This document shows positions 15,560 through 24,269 of a stretch of DNA of 64,000 bases, piece after piece. Origin of the DNA: Sphingomonas glaciei (lineage in GTDB: Bacteria > Pseudomonadota > Alphaproteobacteria > Sphingomonadales > Sphingomonadaceae); NCBI RefSeq assembly GCF_023380025.1, contig NZ_CP097253.1, positions 1,674,001 to 1,738,000 on the forward strand, read 5' to 3'. Positions within the stretch are counted from its first letter, which is position 1; every line of letters begins with the position of its first letter. The notes beneath the pieces are model-generated. The model was not told the DNA's origin. It did not search any database and was given only the letters and a program-made list of their open reading frames with translations. A program made the translations under genes and the position numbers.

Positions 15560-16867
15560 ATGACCCTCCGCATCGCTTATCTCACCAGTCAGTATCCGGC
15601 GACGTCACATACCTTCATCCGGCGGGAGATCAGTGCACTCCGCTCGATCGGGGTCAAAATCGACACTTTCAGCGTGCGCGCTCCCGCAACGAGCGAGCTG
15701 AAAAGCCAGACGGATCAAACCGAGGCGGCGCGCACCTTTACTCTACTGCGCCAGTCTCCAATCGCCATTCTGTCGTCGCTGCTGGGTGAAGCACTGCGGA
15801 GACCCATGCGCACATTCGGCACCCTGAAACTGGCGCTTCGCCACCGTCCGCCGGGTGCGAAGGCGGCGTTGCTGTCGCTCGCTCATCTAGCCGAGGCCAT
15901 GACGCTGGTAGCCGAGTTGCGGCGGCGTGGGATCGCGCACCTCCACAATCACTTTGCGAACAGTGGCGCGACGGTCGGACTGCTCGCCAGCCGGCAGGCG
16001 GGGATAAGTTGGAGCTTCACGATCCACGGCATTTCGGAGTTCGACTATCCGGCCGGGCTGCTCCTGGGTGAGAAAATCGCTGCCGCGTCGTTCGTTGCCT
16101 GCGTTTCCTATTTCGGACGGGCGCAGGCCTATCGCCTGGTCGATAATCGCGAATGGGAGAAGCTGTCGGTCGTACGCTGTGGTCTTGAGCTTTCTGAATT
16201 GCCATCTCCCGAGACTGTCGCGCGGCCAAGGCTGCGCCTGATTCTGGTGGGACGCCTGTCGCCTGAAAAGGGCATCGGCGGTCTGCTGCGGGCGCTTGCG
16301 GCGGTCCCGGCCACTCAACGCCCGGATCTGGCAGTTGTAGGTGACGGGCCGATGCGCGCGGAGCTCGACGCTCTGGTCGCCCAGCTTAGTCTAGGTGACT
16401 GGATCCACTTTCTCGGTCGCCTGCCTGAAGCCGAAACCCTGACCGAAATGGCCCGTAGCGATGTCCTCGTTCTTTCGAGCTTCATGGAGGGATTGCCCAT
16501 CGTGCTGATGGAGGCGATGGCGCTGGGCAAGCCGGTGATTGCTACCCGCGTTGCAGGTGTTCCCGAGCTGGTGACCGACGGGGTCGATGGCCTGTTGTTC
16601 ACTCCGTCCAATTGGGACGAGCTGGCCGAGAGAATCGCCATGCTCGCGACCGACGATGCGCTTCGTCAGCGGCTAGGTGCTGCAGGTCCTGCCCGCATCG
16701 CCTCGGAGTTCGATATCAACTTGTCGGCGGAGGCGCTTCGCCGCCTGTTTCTCCAGGTCGCTCCGTCCGCTGCCATTGCTTCGGAGCACCGCAGCGGGCC
16801 AATTTCAGGTACATCGGCAACTTCCACAGCGGATAGAGCGGCAGGCGGATCAGCGCCGCAGGGCTAA
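15560..16867 (+). CDS. GT4-type glycosyltransferase
   Basis: This is a GT-B glycosyltransferase of 435 residues. The N-terminal domain begins with RIAYLTSQYPATSHTFIRRE, like colanic-acid-type transferases, and contains HNHFANSG. The donor site has VGRLSPEKG (230-238), VGDGPMR and the EX7E motif EGLPIVLME (Glu310, Glu318). The last 50 residues (from about 386) are encoded in DNA that also encodes the end of the convergent GT2 gene. They read as low-complexity Ser/Ala/Gly-rich sequence with no relation to GT4 ends, so the functional enzyme probably finishes near residue 390. It has its own start after a terminator. The sugar transferred is not predictable. Confidence 0.87.
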   Translation: MTLRIAYLTSQYPATSHTFIRREISALRSIGVKIDTFSVRAPATSELKSQTDQTEAARTFTLLRQSPIAILSSLLGEALRRPMRTFGTLKLALRHRPPGAKAALLSLAHLAEAMTLVAELRRRGIAHLHNHFANSGATVGLLASRQAGISWSFTIHGISEFDYPAGLLLGEKIAAASFVACVSYFGRAQAYRLVDNREWEKLSVVRCGLELSELPSPETVARPRLRLILVGRLSPEKGIGGLLRALAAVPATQRPDLAVVGDGPMRAELDALVAQLSLGDWIHFLGRLPEAETLTEMARSDVLVLSSFMEGLPIVLMEAMALGKPVIATRVAGVPELVTDGVDGLLFTPSNWDELAERIAMLATDDALRQRLGAAGPARIASEFDINLSAEALRRLFLQVAPSAAIASEHRSGPISGTSATSTADRAAGGSAPQG

Positions 16868-17924
16868 GGAAAGCGCGCCCTTCGCGCCACCAGGCGAGTA
16901 GCAGCACCAACGCCGCGACACAGCCGATCGCAGCGAGCAGGATCGCGGGCAGCCACGAAATGACCCCGATCGCCGCCAGAACCACGGCGACGCCCAGCGC
17001 GACGATGTTGAACAGGGCGAGGAGGGCGAGCGGCGGCACCAGCAGGTCGAGACCCGCGATCAGCGTGCTCGGCGAGACGGTGGCAAGGCCGCGCCCGATC
17101 AGGCTCGGCGCGGTGGCACGGGCCAGCGCAAGGTAGCCGCCTTCCCAGCGGCTGCGCTGGCCAAGCGTATGCGCCTGGTCGGCATGCGGCGACCACACCA
17201 CGGCTTCCTCGATCAGGCGCGGATGGCTGCCGCTGCGCGCGAGTTCGATCCCCAACCGCATGTCCTCGACGATGCTGGAGGTGGCGAGGTCGGCTGAATC
17301 GAACTGGGACCATGGCAAACACATGCCGGTCCCGGTCAGGTGAACGCTGCCGGCCAGTCGCTGTAGGGCACGCTGGCGAACCAGGTTCTTGATCAGGAAG
17401 GCGAAGGAGGAGACCTGCACCAGCGGGCCCGCCGTCGGGGAAGGCTCGAGCAGGTTTACGGCCTGCGCCGGCGCCCCGATCCACTGGCTGGCCCCGGCCA
17501 GCGCGTGCAGGCTGTCGCGGTCGGTGCGGCAATCGGAATCGAGGACGATCACCGAATGCGGCGGATCGGCGCGCATGTGGGCGCGGGCGAAGGCGAGCGC
17601 AAAGCCCTTGCCGCGGCGTTCGGGATCGGTGCGCTCGGTCACCTCGACAGGGAAGGCACCGGCCATCGCGGCGGTGCCGTCGCTGCAATTGTCGGCCACG
17701 ACCAAGATGTCGAAACCGTCGTCAGCCGCGGCGGTCAGCGCCGCAAGCGTGCGACCGATAACTGCTTCTTCATCGTGCGCGGGCAGGATGATGACCGTTC
17801 GACCGATGGGGGCGGGCCATTGCTGCCGGCGCCGTCGGGAAACCCCAGCTGCCACTTCAAGGGCGAAGACCGAATTGATGAGCAACAACGGCGCGAACAG
17901 GACCAGAACAATGACGGTAATCAT
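16716..17924 (-). CDS. Membrane-bound GT2 glycosyltransferase
   Basis: This inner-membrane family 2 transferase has 402 residues. An N-terminal helix (about 2-24) is followed by the catalytic domain, with VIILPAHDEE, the DxD metal site VLDSD (Asp129, Asp131), VEDMRLGIEL and the QRSRWEGG form of the QxxRW motif. Three or four C-terminal membrane helices follow. Such processive-type layouts occur in enzymes that polymerise or add single sugars at the membrane. The conserved end PLYPLWKLPMYLKL shows that the gene is intact to its stop. The ATG at 17924 is chosen over a TTG nine bases upstream. It is divergent from the exosortase gene and overlaps the GT4 gene tail to tail by 152 bases. Confidence 0.87.
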   Translation of the reverse strand: MITVIVLVLFAPLLLINSVFALEVAAGVSRRRRQQWPAPIGRTVIILPAHDEEAVIGRTLAALTAAADDGFDILVVADNCSDGTAAMAGAFPVEVTERTDPERRGKGFALAFARAHMRADPPHSVIVLDSDCRTDRDSLHALAGASQWIGAPAQAVNLLEPSPTAGPLVQVSSFAFLIKNLVRQRALQRLAGSVHLTGTGMCLPWSQFDSADLATSSIVEDMRLGIELARSGSHPRLIEEAVVWSPHADQAHTLGQRSRWEGGYLALARATAPSLIGRGLATVSPSTLIAGLDLLVPPLALLALFNIVALGVAVVLAAIGVISWLPAILLAAIGCVAALVLLLAWWREGRAFLSPAALIRLPLYPLWKLPMYLKLARCGAPKQWQRTERPGETGGEAPPPTS

Positions 17925-18042
17925 GCGCCCCAAGTCACTCCATCCGGGCTCTGCGTGGCAACGATTGCCATGCCCCCGGCTTGAGACTAGCGTCTTGGAT
18001 CAATTTACTTCTTCTGCCAACGCAGATTAGGACGGGTAAGTA

Positions 18043-18933
18043 GTGCTGCTTGTAAGGGAACGAGAAAAGGCGTCGGGGCTGGCTGGCTGGCAGCTCTCGC
18101 ATTTCGTGCTGATCGCCGCGTTCCTGTTGTTCGTCGTTCCCCCGATGATCGAGGTCGCGCGGTTCAACTGGACCACCGAGCAGGGTGGGCACGGACCGAT
18201 TGTCATGGCGACGGGGCTGTGGCTCCTTTATCGCGAATACACCAAGGCCAAGCACCTCGCTGCGCCCGGCAACCGCTTGCTTGGCTTCGGCGCCTTGCTG
18301 ATCCTGGTGCCGCTATACATCGTGGCTGGCATTACCGGCATCCTCGAACTGCAGGTATTCCTGATGTACGCGGCTGTCGTCGCCGCCGCCTACCTGCTGG
18401 TCGGCGGCGCGGTGTTGAGGGCCTGCTGGTTCCCGATCCTGTATCTCGCCTTTGCACTCCCGCCACCCGACCAGGTGGTCGCGGTTCTGACCCAGCCGGT
18501 GAAGATCGCCATTTCGGGCGCTGCGGTGAAATTCCTCTACGCGCTCGGCTATCCGATCGGCAGCTCGGGCGTGATGATCCAGATCGCGCAGTTTGAACTT
18601 CTGGTGGCGGCGGCCTGTTCGGGACTGAACTCGTTGCTGACCCTGTCGGCAATCTGCATGTTCTACGTCTATCTAAAGAACAAGCACGACAGGGCGCTGT
18701 TCATCGGTATGGCCTTCCTCGTCCTCCCGATCGCGGTGCTGGCCAACTTCATCCGAGTCCTGATCCTGATCCTGATCACCTACTATGCCGGCGAAGCGGC
18801 GGCGCAGGGATTCCTTCACGACTTTGCCGGGCTCCTGACATTTGCTGCCGCGCTCGCGACCCTGATGGCGATCGAGGCGCTGGTCACCAGCCGTCGCAAG
18901 ACGAAACCTGCCGCGGAGCGAATCGATGGCTGA
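18043..18933 (+). CDS. xrtV: Exosortase, probably of the sphingomonad V type
   Basis: This integral membrane transpeptidase-like enzyme of 296 residues has about eight hydrophobic helices. It would cleave PEP-CTERM proteins at their tails and pass them to an anchor or release them. The three catalytic residues of exosortases can be placed: Cys192 in AAACSGLNSLL, Arg238 in ANFIRVLI and His259 in FLHDFAG. The downstream EpsI gene overlaps by eight bases, a small accessory gene follows, and three substrates lie within 8 kb. This context, with PEPxxWA tails, fits the type called exosortase V in sphingomonads; the letter is from memory of the family and less certain than the general call. The start is a GTG with AGGA upstream. 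Confidence 0.88.
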   Translation: MLLVREREKASGLAGWQLSHFVLIAAFLLFVVPPMIEVARFNWTTEQGGHGPIVMATGLWLLYREYTKAKHLAAPGNRLLGFGALLILVPLYIVAGITGILELQVFLMYAAVVAAAYLLVGGAVLRACWFPILYLAFALPPPDQVVAVLTQPVKIAISGAAVKFLYALGYPIGSSGVMIQIAQFELLVAAACSGLNSLLTLSAICMFYVYLKNKHDRALFIGMAFLVLPIAVLANFIRVLILILITYYAGEAAAQGFLHDFAGLLTFAAALATLMAIEALVTSRRKTKPAAERIDG

Positions 18934-19621
18934 GCGCGACCTTGCCGAGCATCGTCCGGTCCCTTCGCTCGATCGGCGACGCTTCCTCATCGGCGGCCTG
19001 CTCGCGGCGGGCGCAGCGACTGCTTACGCCCGCAAGCCGAGCCAGGCTATCAACTACCTCGGAGATCGCAAGCTTGAGGATTTGGTCCCCAAGAAGATCG
19101 GGTCGTGGGAATACCTGACGAGCAGCGGTCTGGTAGTCCCCACCGAGGATGCGCTTTCCGCCGCGCTCTATTCGCAACTGGTCACGCGGGTGTACACCAA
19201 CGGCACAGATGCACCGATGATGTTGCTGGTCGCGCAGGGCGGCGGACAGAGCGGGGTGCTGCAGATCCACCGGCCCGAGTTCTGCTATCCGGCCGGCGGA
19301 TTCGAATTGTCCGCGATCGTTCCGGTGCCCTTGCCCGTGGCAGGCAGCGCCATCGACGTGAACCGGCTGACGGCGACCCTCCCCGGGCGGGCCGAGCAAA
19401 TCGTCTACTGGACTCGAGTCGGCAACCACATGCCGGTGACGTGGGCGGAGCAGCGGATGGCCGTCGCGATGGACAATCTGAAGGGCCTGATCCCCGACGC
19501 CGTCCTGACACGCATCTCGACCATCGACACTGATGGGGATGCCGCATTCGCACGGCTGGCGGATTTCGCGGAACAACTACTGGTGAGAATGGGCGAGGCC
19601 AGGAAAATCCTGATCGCTTGA
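18926..19621 (+). CDS. EpsI family exosortase-associated protein with Tat-like signal
   Basis: This 231-residue protein contains the EpsI (DUF3485) domain. Typical features are KIGSWEY near the start of the domain and the conserved stretch IHRPEFCYPAGGF, with the family Cys, followed by NRLTATLPGR and VYWTRVGNHM. The N-terminus DRRRFLIGGLLAAGAA matches a twin-arginine signal, which suggests export in a folded state. EpsI domains are fused to or adjacent to exosortases and may assist substrate handling. The ATG overlaps the exosortase stop by eight bases, so the two are translationally linked. It is followed on the opposite strand by the accessory protein. The exact biochemical role is unknown. 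Confidence 0.88.
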   Translation: MAERDLAEHRPVPSLDRRRFLIGGLLAAGAATAYARKPSQAINYLGDRKLEDLVPKKIGSWEYLTSSGLVVPTEDALSAALYSQLVTRVYTNGTDAPMMLLVAQGGGQSGVLQIHRPEFCYPAGGFELSAIVPVPLPVAGSAIDVNRLTATLPGRAEQIVYWTRVGNHMPVTWAEQRMAVAMDNLKGLIPDAVLTRISTIDTDGDAAFARLADFAEQLLVRMGEARKILIA

Positions 19622-19623
19622 GA

Positions 19624-19908
19624 TCAGTCGGCGCGAGGCCAGCGAAAAGGTTTCAGATAGTGGAACACGAAAGCCAGCGTTCCGACAATCGCAAGGACGG
19701 CGAGCAGGTGCTGGCCTTCGTTGCCGACGTAATTGGCCAGCGCGCATCCGACCCCGGCCGCAAGGTACATCCATAGGGGATCGTCCACATCATTGCTCTC
19801 GCTGGTCGAGCGCTGCATGAAGAGAACGATCAGTCCGGCAAAGATGCCGACGGTAATCCAGTCATATGGCGTTTCCACGAACAGCAACTCCTCCGCCTGT
19901 CTGGTCAC
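19624..19908 (-). CDS. Small three-helix membrane protein, exosortase accessory
   Basis: This protein of 94 residues has three hydrophobic segments: WITVGIFAGLIVLFM, LWMYLAAGVGCALANYV and LLAVLAIVGTLAFVFHYL. Separating loops are short and polar, and the C-terminus is basic (KPFRWPRAD). Proteins of this size and pattern sit next to the sphingomonad exosortase and are annotated as accessory proteins of that sorting system; I assign it on size, helices and place. It is convergent with the EpsI gene (two bases between the stops) and divergent from the EpsD-like gene across only 55 bases. No catalytic residues can be named. Confidence 0.7.
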   Translation of the reverse strand: MTRQAEELLFVETPYDWITVGIFAGLIVLFMQRSTSESNDVDDPLWMYLAAGVGCALANYVGNEGQHLLAVLAIVGTLAFVFHYLKPFRWPRAD

Positions 19909-19963
19909 CTCCTAGCATCGATGCTAGCCTCCAGAAACAGCAGTTCTCGAGGCATCGCATTCT

Positions 19964-20782
19964 ATGAAACATCGTACCCTTGTCGCGCTTCTCCTTCTCG
20001 CCACCTGCACGGCTTGCCAGAAGAAGGCGGAAGGTCAGACAGTCGCGGTGGTCAACGACGAGGAGATCACCTCTTCCCAGCTGAATGCCGAACTTGCCAA
20101 CGCCAACATCCCCGAAACTGCCGACAAGAAGGCGGTCACCAATCGTATCCTGCAGGGGCTGATCGACCGTCGCCTGCTTGCCGAGCAGGCCCGCAAGGAC
20201 GGGATCGACAAGTCGCCCGACTTCATCTCGCGCCAGCAGAAGCTGAACGAGGAGCTGCTGATCGGCATGCTCGCCAACCGCTCGATGGATACGAGCAAAC
20301 TACCTTCCGACGCCGAAATCGCCGCCTTCCAGGCCAAGCAGCCGCAGGCCTTCGCCAATCGCGAAGTGTGGAAGCTTGAGCAGCTGCAATATGACACGCC
20401 GACCGACAAGGCGGTGCAGCAGCGAATCGCCGGGACCAAGACGTTGCCGGAGCTCGCCGCGTTGCTGACCTCAGCGCGGATTCCGTTCCAGCGCGGAAAC
20501 AACCAGCTGGTGACCAGTGTCATCCCATCCGAACTCTATCCGCAGCTGGCGCGCCTGGCGCCGGGCGAACCGTTCATCGTGCCGGCTGGCAACAAGTCGG
20601 TGGCGAGCGCGATCGCTTCGCGCGAGCCCAGTCCGCTGACCGGTCCGAATGCGCGGACCGAAGCGGTCAACGCCATGCGGCGGCAGACCAGCACTACCGC
20701 ACTTCAGCAGCGGCTCAAGGAACTGCGGACCGCTGCCAAGATCGAATATAAGGAAGGCTTCGCGCCGCCCGCGAAGCAGTAA
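19964..20782 (+). CDS. EpsD-type peptidyl-prolyl cis-trans isomerase, lipoprotein
   Basis: This 272-residue periplasmic protein has a signal peptide with Cys residues at its end (LLLLATCTACQKK), suggesting a lipoprotein. It then has a SurA-like N-terminal region, VAVVNDEEITSSQLNAEL, and a helical part, KAVTNRILQGLIDRRLLAEQ, which is the family signature. A parvulin-like domain (about 125-215) follows, though it is poorly conserved by eye. EpsD proteins occur in EPS loci with exosortases and probably help fold outer-membrane or secreted components. It is plus-stranded and convergent with the minus-strand kinase operon. It is named for the family; isomerase activity is not certain. Confidence 0.82.
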   Translation: MKHRTLVALLLLATCTACQKKAEGQTVAVVNDEEITSSQLNAELANANIPETADKKAVTNRILQGLIDRRLLAEQARKDGIDKSPDFISRQQKLNEELLIGMLANRSMDTSKLPSDAEIAAFQAKQPQAFANREVWKLEQLQYDTPTDKAVQQRIAGTKTLPELAALLTSARIPFQRGNNQLVTSVIPSELYPQLARLAPGEPFIVPAGNKSVASAIASREPSPLTGPNARTEAVNAMRRQTSTTALQQRLKELRTAAKIEYKEGFAPPAKQ

Positions 20783-20819
20783 GCGATTTGCGACAGCGCT
20801 GAGCGCCGGTGACTAGATC

Positions 20820-21632
20820 CTAGTCGTCGCGCTCGGCGCCGTAGCCGGTCGCATAATAGCTCTCGACGCCATAACCGTCGCTGAGCACACCGCCCTTGAA
20901 TTTGTTGAGCACAACCCCGGCGAGCTTCTGGCGGCCGAGCGCTTCGACCGAATCCTTGATCTCGCGCTCGGTCGTCAAGCCTTCCTCCGACACCAGGATA
21001 TAGGCGTCGAGATAGGCCATGGTTGCGACCGCGTCGTCATTGGCGAAGACCGGTGGCAAGTCGCAGACGAAGAGATAATCGGGGTTGCTCCGGCGCATTG
21101 CCTGGAACATGCCGCGAGCCCTTGCCGAGGCCAGCAGTTCGGCCGAGTGGACCATGCCGCCGCGGGTCGGAATGATGGTCAGCGCCTCCCCATCCAGCAG
21201 GTAGGTCTCGAACCTGCCGCCACCGGCCAGATATTCGTTCAGGCCATTTTCCGGAATGATTCCGAACTGCGAGCTGAGCGAACCGCGGCGAAGGTCGAGA
21301 TCGACGGCATAGGTGCGGATCTGCGGGTCACGGCTGAGGCTTGCGCTGATGTTGGCGGCAACGAACGACTTGCCGACATTGGGCGTGGCCGAGACCACGC
21401 CCACCAGCCGCATGTTGCGGCTGCGTTTGAGCTCGAGCAGACGTCCGCGCACCAGATTGAAGCTGCGCGAGCGCGGATCGATGCTGTTGAAGCCGTAGAT
21501 GCCTCCGGACAGCGCCCGCTCCGGGCTCCAGCCGAGCACCTCGGGACGATCGAGTGCATCGGCGACGAACTGGTCCGGCGTCGAGTGACGATCGGCAGCA
21601 TCGCCCGGAATCTGATTGATGGAGCTATGCAA
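20820..21632 (-). CDS. CpsD/CapB-like tyrosine kinase for EPS chain length
   Basis: This cytoplasmic P-loop kinase has about 270 residues. The Walker A loop is in SATPNVGKSF (81-90), Walker A' is VDLDLRRG (110-117), and Walker B is YLFVCDLPP. The C-terminus is a tyrosine cluster, DGYGVESYYATGYG, of the type autophosphorylated in bacterial tyrosine kinases. It would act with the Wzz-like protein encoded just upstream to control polymerisation and export. The start is taken as a TTG at 21632, which overlaps the Wzz stop by eight bases. No ATG or GTG fits the N-terminal region. The frame is open further upstream but would lie inside wzz. It is the last gene of a four-gene operon. Confidence 0.86.
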   Translation of the reverse strand: MHSSINQIPGDAADRHSTPDQFVADALDRPEVLGWSPERALSGGIYGFNSIDPRSRSFNLVRGRLLELKRSRNMRLVGVVSATPNVGKSFVAANISASLSRDPQIRTYAVDLDLRRGSLSSQFGIIPENGLNEYLAGGGRFETYLLDGEALTIIPTRGGMVHSAELLASARARGMFQAMRRSNPDYLFVCDLPPVFANDDAVATMAYLDAYILVSEEGLTTEREIKDSVEALGRQKLAGVVLNKFKGGVLSDGYGVESYYATGYGAERDD

Positions 21633-23046
21633 AGCGCGGACTCTTTTTCCGGAAGAGGGCGAAGCGCGAACGCTTCTTCTTGGCCCCAAGGAGCGGCACG
21701 ACACCCAGGACCGGGAAGCCTAGGCTTTCGATCTGCGACGGGCTGCGCAGCGGACGCCGCAGGAACTCGACAGCAAAGCCGAGCAGGATCCCGAGCACAA
21801 GACCCAAGATAGCGCCACCTGCAATCAGCAGCGGACGGTCGGGCGAGTAAGGCGTGTCGGGCAGGTTGGGCGGTTCGACCAGCGACAGCCGCTCGGCGCG
21901 CTGCTCATTGGCGAGACGGGCACCATTCTGCGCCTTGAGGAGATCGTCCGCGACCTTGCGATACTGCTCGCGAAGGCCTGTCGCCTGATTCTCGAGCTGC
22001 ATCGCCTGCTCGAGAATGGCGGGGGCCCGGGCCGAACCGGCGACGGCTGATTGCGCCCGCGCCATGGCCGACGCCCGCGCCGCCTGTAGCGAGCCGATCG
22101 CCTGGTTGTTGGCGGCGATCTGACCGCGCAACAATCCGGACTCATCCTGCGAAGGGTTGGCGCGTGCCATCTGCTGCACCGCCCGGAGCCGCTCTCGGGC
22201 GGCCGCGACGTCCGGGTGATTATCATTGTACAGCGCCTGCGCCGCGGCCAGCGTGGCTTCAGCACTGGCGACTTGCGGATCCTTCCTTGGAACACGGTTG
22301 ACCTGGGCGAGCAGCTCGCGGTTCTGGCTTTCGAGGCTGGCGATCTGGCTCGAGTAGCTGCCGAGATCCATCATCGGCGGCGCATTCTGCGCCAGCGCGG
22401 CCCCGTTTCGGGCTTTGAGCGAAGTGAGCTGATTCTCAAGGGTGCTGATCTGCCCGCGAAGGCGATTGGCCTGGTCTTCGAGGAAGCGAACGCTCAGGCG
22501 CGCCTGCTCGGACACATCCTCTGAATCCTGCGCAAGGAAGTCGTCGACGTAGCTTTGCAGCACTTCCTGCGCCTGGCCCGGATCGGGATAATCGAAGCTG
22601 ATGTCGATCGCGATCGTATCGGCGGCACCGCCGGATGAGCCACCGAGGTCGTTGGTCTGCGCCCCCACCGTGGTGGCCTTACGCATCTTGTCGACGATGG
22701 TGGACAGCGGCTTGCTCTGCCGCTCGTCAGGATAGAGATTGTTCTGCTCGATCAGCCGGATCAGGTCGCCACGACTCAACACCCGCTCGCGGATACGGGC
22801 GATGCGCTGCTCGATGTCGCCGGAGGTCGGCGCCTCGACCACGCTGTTGGGCAGGTCCTGTGACTGCACCAGCAGGCTGGCAGTCGAGCGATAAAGGGTA
22901 GGCAGCGCGAACGCCGCAATCGCCGCCGCCACGGTGACGATCACGAACGGCCAGATCATCCAGTGCCGGCGTTGCCACATGATGGTGGGCAGGTGGTTGA
23001 AGAACCACCCGATTCCGCCACCCTGCCCGGTTTCCACTTCGTCCAT
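21625..23046 (-). CDS. Wzz/GumC-like polysaccharide chain-length protein
   Basis: This inner-membrane co-polymerase of 473 residues has an N-terminal membrane helix (about 33-53, FVIVTVAAAIAAFALP). A large periplasmic coiled-coil region follows (about 165-390, rich in Gln/Ala/Leu, with LRGQISTLENQLTSLK). The second helix near 405-427 is preceded by the proline-rich DTPYSPDRP typical of the family. It lacks the kinase domain, which is encoded separately at 20820. It would set EPS chain length together with Wzy. The ATG overlaps the stop of the barrel gene upstream as TGATG. The C-terminus ends in a basic cluster (KKKRSRF). Confidence 0.9.
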   Translation of the reverse strand: MDEVETGQGGGIGWFFNHLPTIMWQRRHWMIWPFVIVTVAAAIAAFALPTLYRSTASLLVQSQDLPNSVVEAPTSGDIEQRIARIRERVLSRGDLIRLIEQNNLYPDERQSKPLSTIVDKMRKATTVGAQTNDLGGSSGGAADTIAIDISFDYPDPGQAQEVLQSYVDDFLAQDSEDVSEQARLSVRFLEDQANRLRGQISTLENQLTSLKARNGAALAQNAPPMMDLGSYSSQIASLESQNRELLAQVNRVPRKDPQVASAEATLAAAQALYNDNHPDVAAARERLRAVQQMARANPSQDESGLLRGQIAANNQAIGSLQAARASAMARAQSAVAGSARAPAILEQAMQLENQATGLREQYRKVADDLLKAQNGARLANEQRAERLSLVEPPNLPDTPYSPDRPLLIAGGAILGLVLGILLGFAVEFLRRPLRSPSQIESLGFPVLGVVPLLGAKKKRSRFALFRKKSPRFA

Positions 23047-24269
23047 CAGCGCACGCTTCCAAATCGATTGCGAATGAACAGGGAGCCACCAATGTCGGCC
23101 TTTGGATCAGGTCCTCCGATGGTCAGCTTGCGCGCTGCAACGTTCACACCTGCCGACAGGCGCGGGCTGATCTTGCGATCGAACGCCCCTGAGAGCGAAT
23201 AGAAATTCTGCCGCCCAATGGCAAAATTGCCGCCGGCGTCGGTCGTAGTGCCGGCAATCGCAAGCTGGATTTGGTCTCGAGCATTCAACCGTCGCGAATA
23301 GTCGGCAGTGAGGCTTGAGGAGGTCGGTGACGCGCCAATCGAATCGCTTTGTGTCCGACGGGCAATCCGGGCACACATCCGCTCATATTCAAGATCGCGG
23401 CATACCGATGCATCGAAAGCGAGGTCGGTCGAATTGTCATTGCCAAGCACTCCGAGGTCGCGCTCGGTCCTGACGAAGCCGATCGCTCCGCCAGCACGCA
23501 AGGTTTCGTTGAGCTTGAGTTCGGCCGTCAGCTGCGGCCCATAGGTGAGAACCGATCGGCCAAGCTCATAGTCAGTCTTGCTAGCGATCACCCTAATCCC
23601 GCCCGACAAGCGCTCATTCACTTGACGCTGCCACGCCAATGACGTGTCGTACTGATTGTAGTCCAGAAGGCCGGAAGCATTCCCCTTGAAGAAGAGCCGC
23701 TGCGCCCCAACGGTTCCGATAAGGCTATCGCGCGGCGACAAAGTATAGCTCAGACCCGCATTGCCAAAGATGCGATACTGTCGCTGCGAAAGAGCGGCCA
23801 GATCGGGATTGACGACAATAACCGAGCCTTCGGGAATCACCGGATTGACCGGAGTCGTGTTTACGGGCGCACCGAAGAAGCGCGAGCTGAGCTGAGCACC
23901 ATAGTCTCCGCTGAACCCTGCGCTGCCGAAAACGGTTACGGTCTCGCTGACCTGGGTGCTGTTATTGCCCTGCACGGAAAACAGCTGACGATTGCCGTAA
24001 CGCCGGAAAAAGGTGCTGTTCTCGACATAGGCCGAAATATTGGACCGGCTCCGCTCGGTTCCCCAACCGTGATAGCCATAGGCCGAGACCCGGCCGAAGG
24101 CACTGCCGACACCATCACGGCGGAGGTCGGGATTGGTGGAATAGCCCAGCCCCGCTTGCAGATCGAGATAGGTCTCGGTCTGGGCCTGAGCCTGAGCAGG
24201 GGCAGCCGCTAACAGCGGCAGCAGGCTGGCGCCCGCGAGAGCGCGCAGCAAATGCGTGCCGGCGATCAT
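23046..24269 (-). CDS. Outer-membrane beta-barrel protein of the EPS/PEP-CTERM locus
   Basis: This 407-residue protein has a signal peptide (ALAGASLLPLLAAAPAQAQA) and a long series of alternating polar/hydrophobic beta-strands, for example NISAYVENSTFFRRYG and YRIFGNAGLSYTLSPRDS. It ends in FIRNRFGSVR. Similar barrels occur in EPS loci with exosortases. Its role may be an outer-membrane channel or scaffold for the polymer. No catalytic motif is visible. It is in the operon between the Wza-like gene (ATGA overlap) and wzz (TGATG overlap), which supports a structural role in export. The family is only recognised by context and barrel pattern. Confidence 0.78.
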   Translation of the reverse strand: MIAGTHLLRALAGASLLPLLAAAPAQAQAQTETYLDLQAGLGYSTNPDLRRDGVGSAFGRVSAYGYHGWGTERSRSNISAYVENSTFFRRYGNRQLFSVQGNNSTQVSETVTVFGSAGFSGDYGAQLSSRFFGAPVNTTPVNPVIPEGSVIVVNPDLAALSQRQYRIFGNAGLSYTLSPRDSLIGTVGAQRLFFKGNASGLLDYNQYDTSLAWQRQVNERLSGGIRVIASKTDYELGRSVLTYGPQLTAELKLNETLRAGGAIGFVRTERDLGVLGNDNSTDLAFDASVCRDLEYERMCARIARRTQSDSIGASPTSSSLTADYSRRLNARDQIQLAIAGTTTDAGGNFAIGRQNFYSLSGAFDRKISPRLSAGVNVAARKLTIGGPDPKADIGGSLFIRNRFGSVR

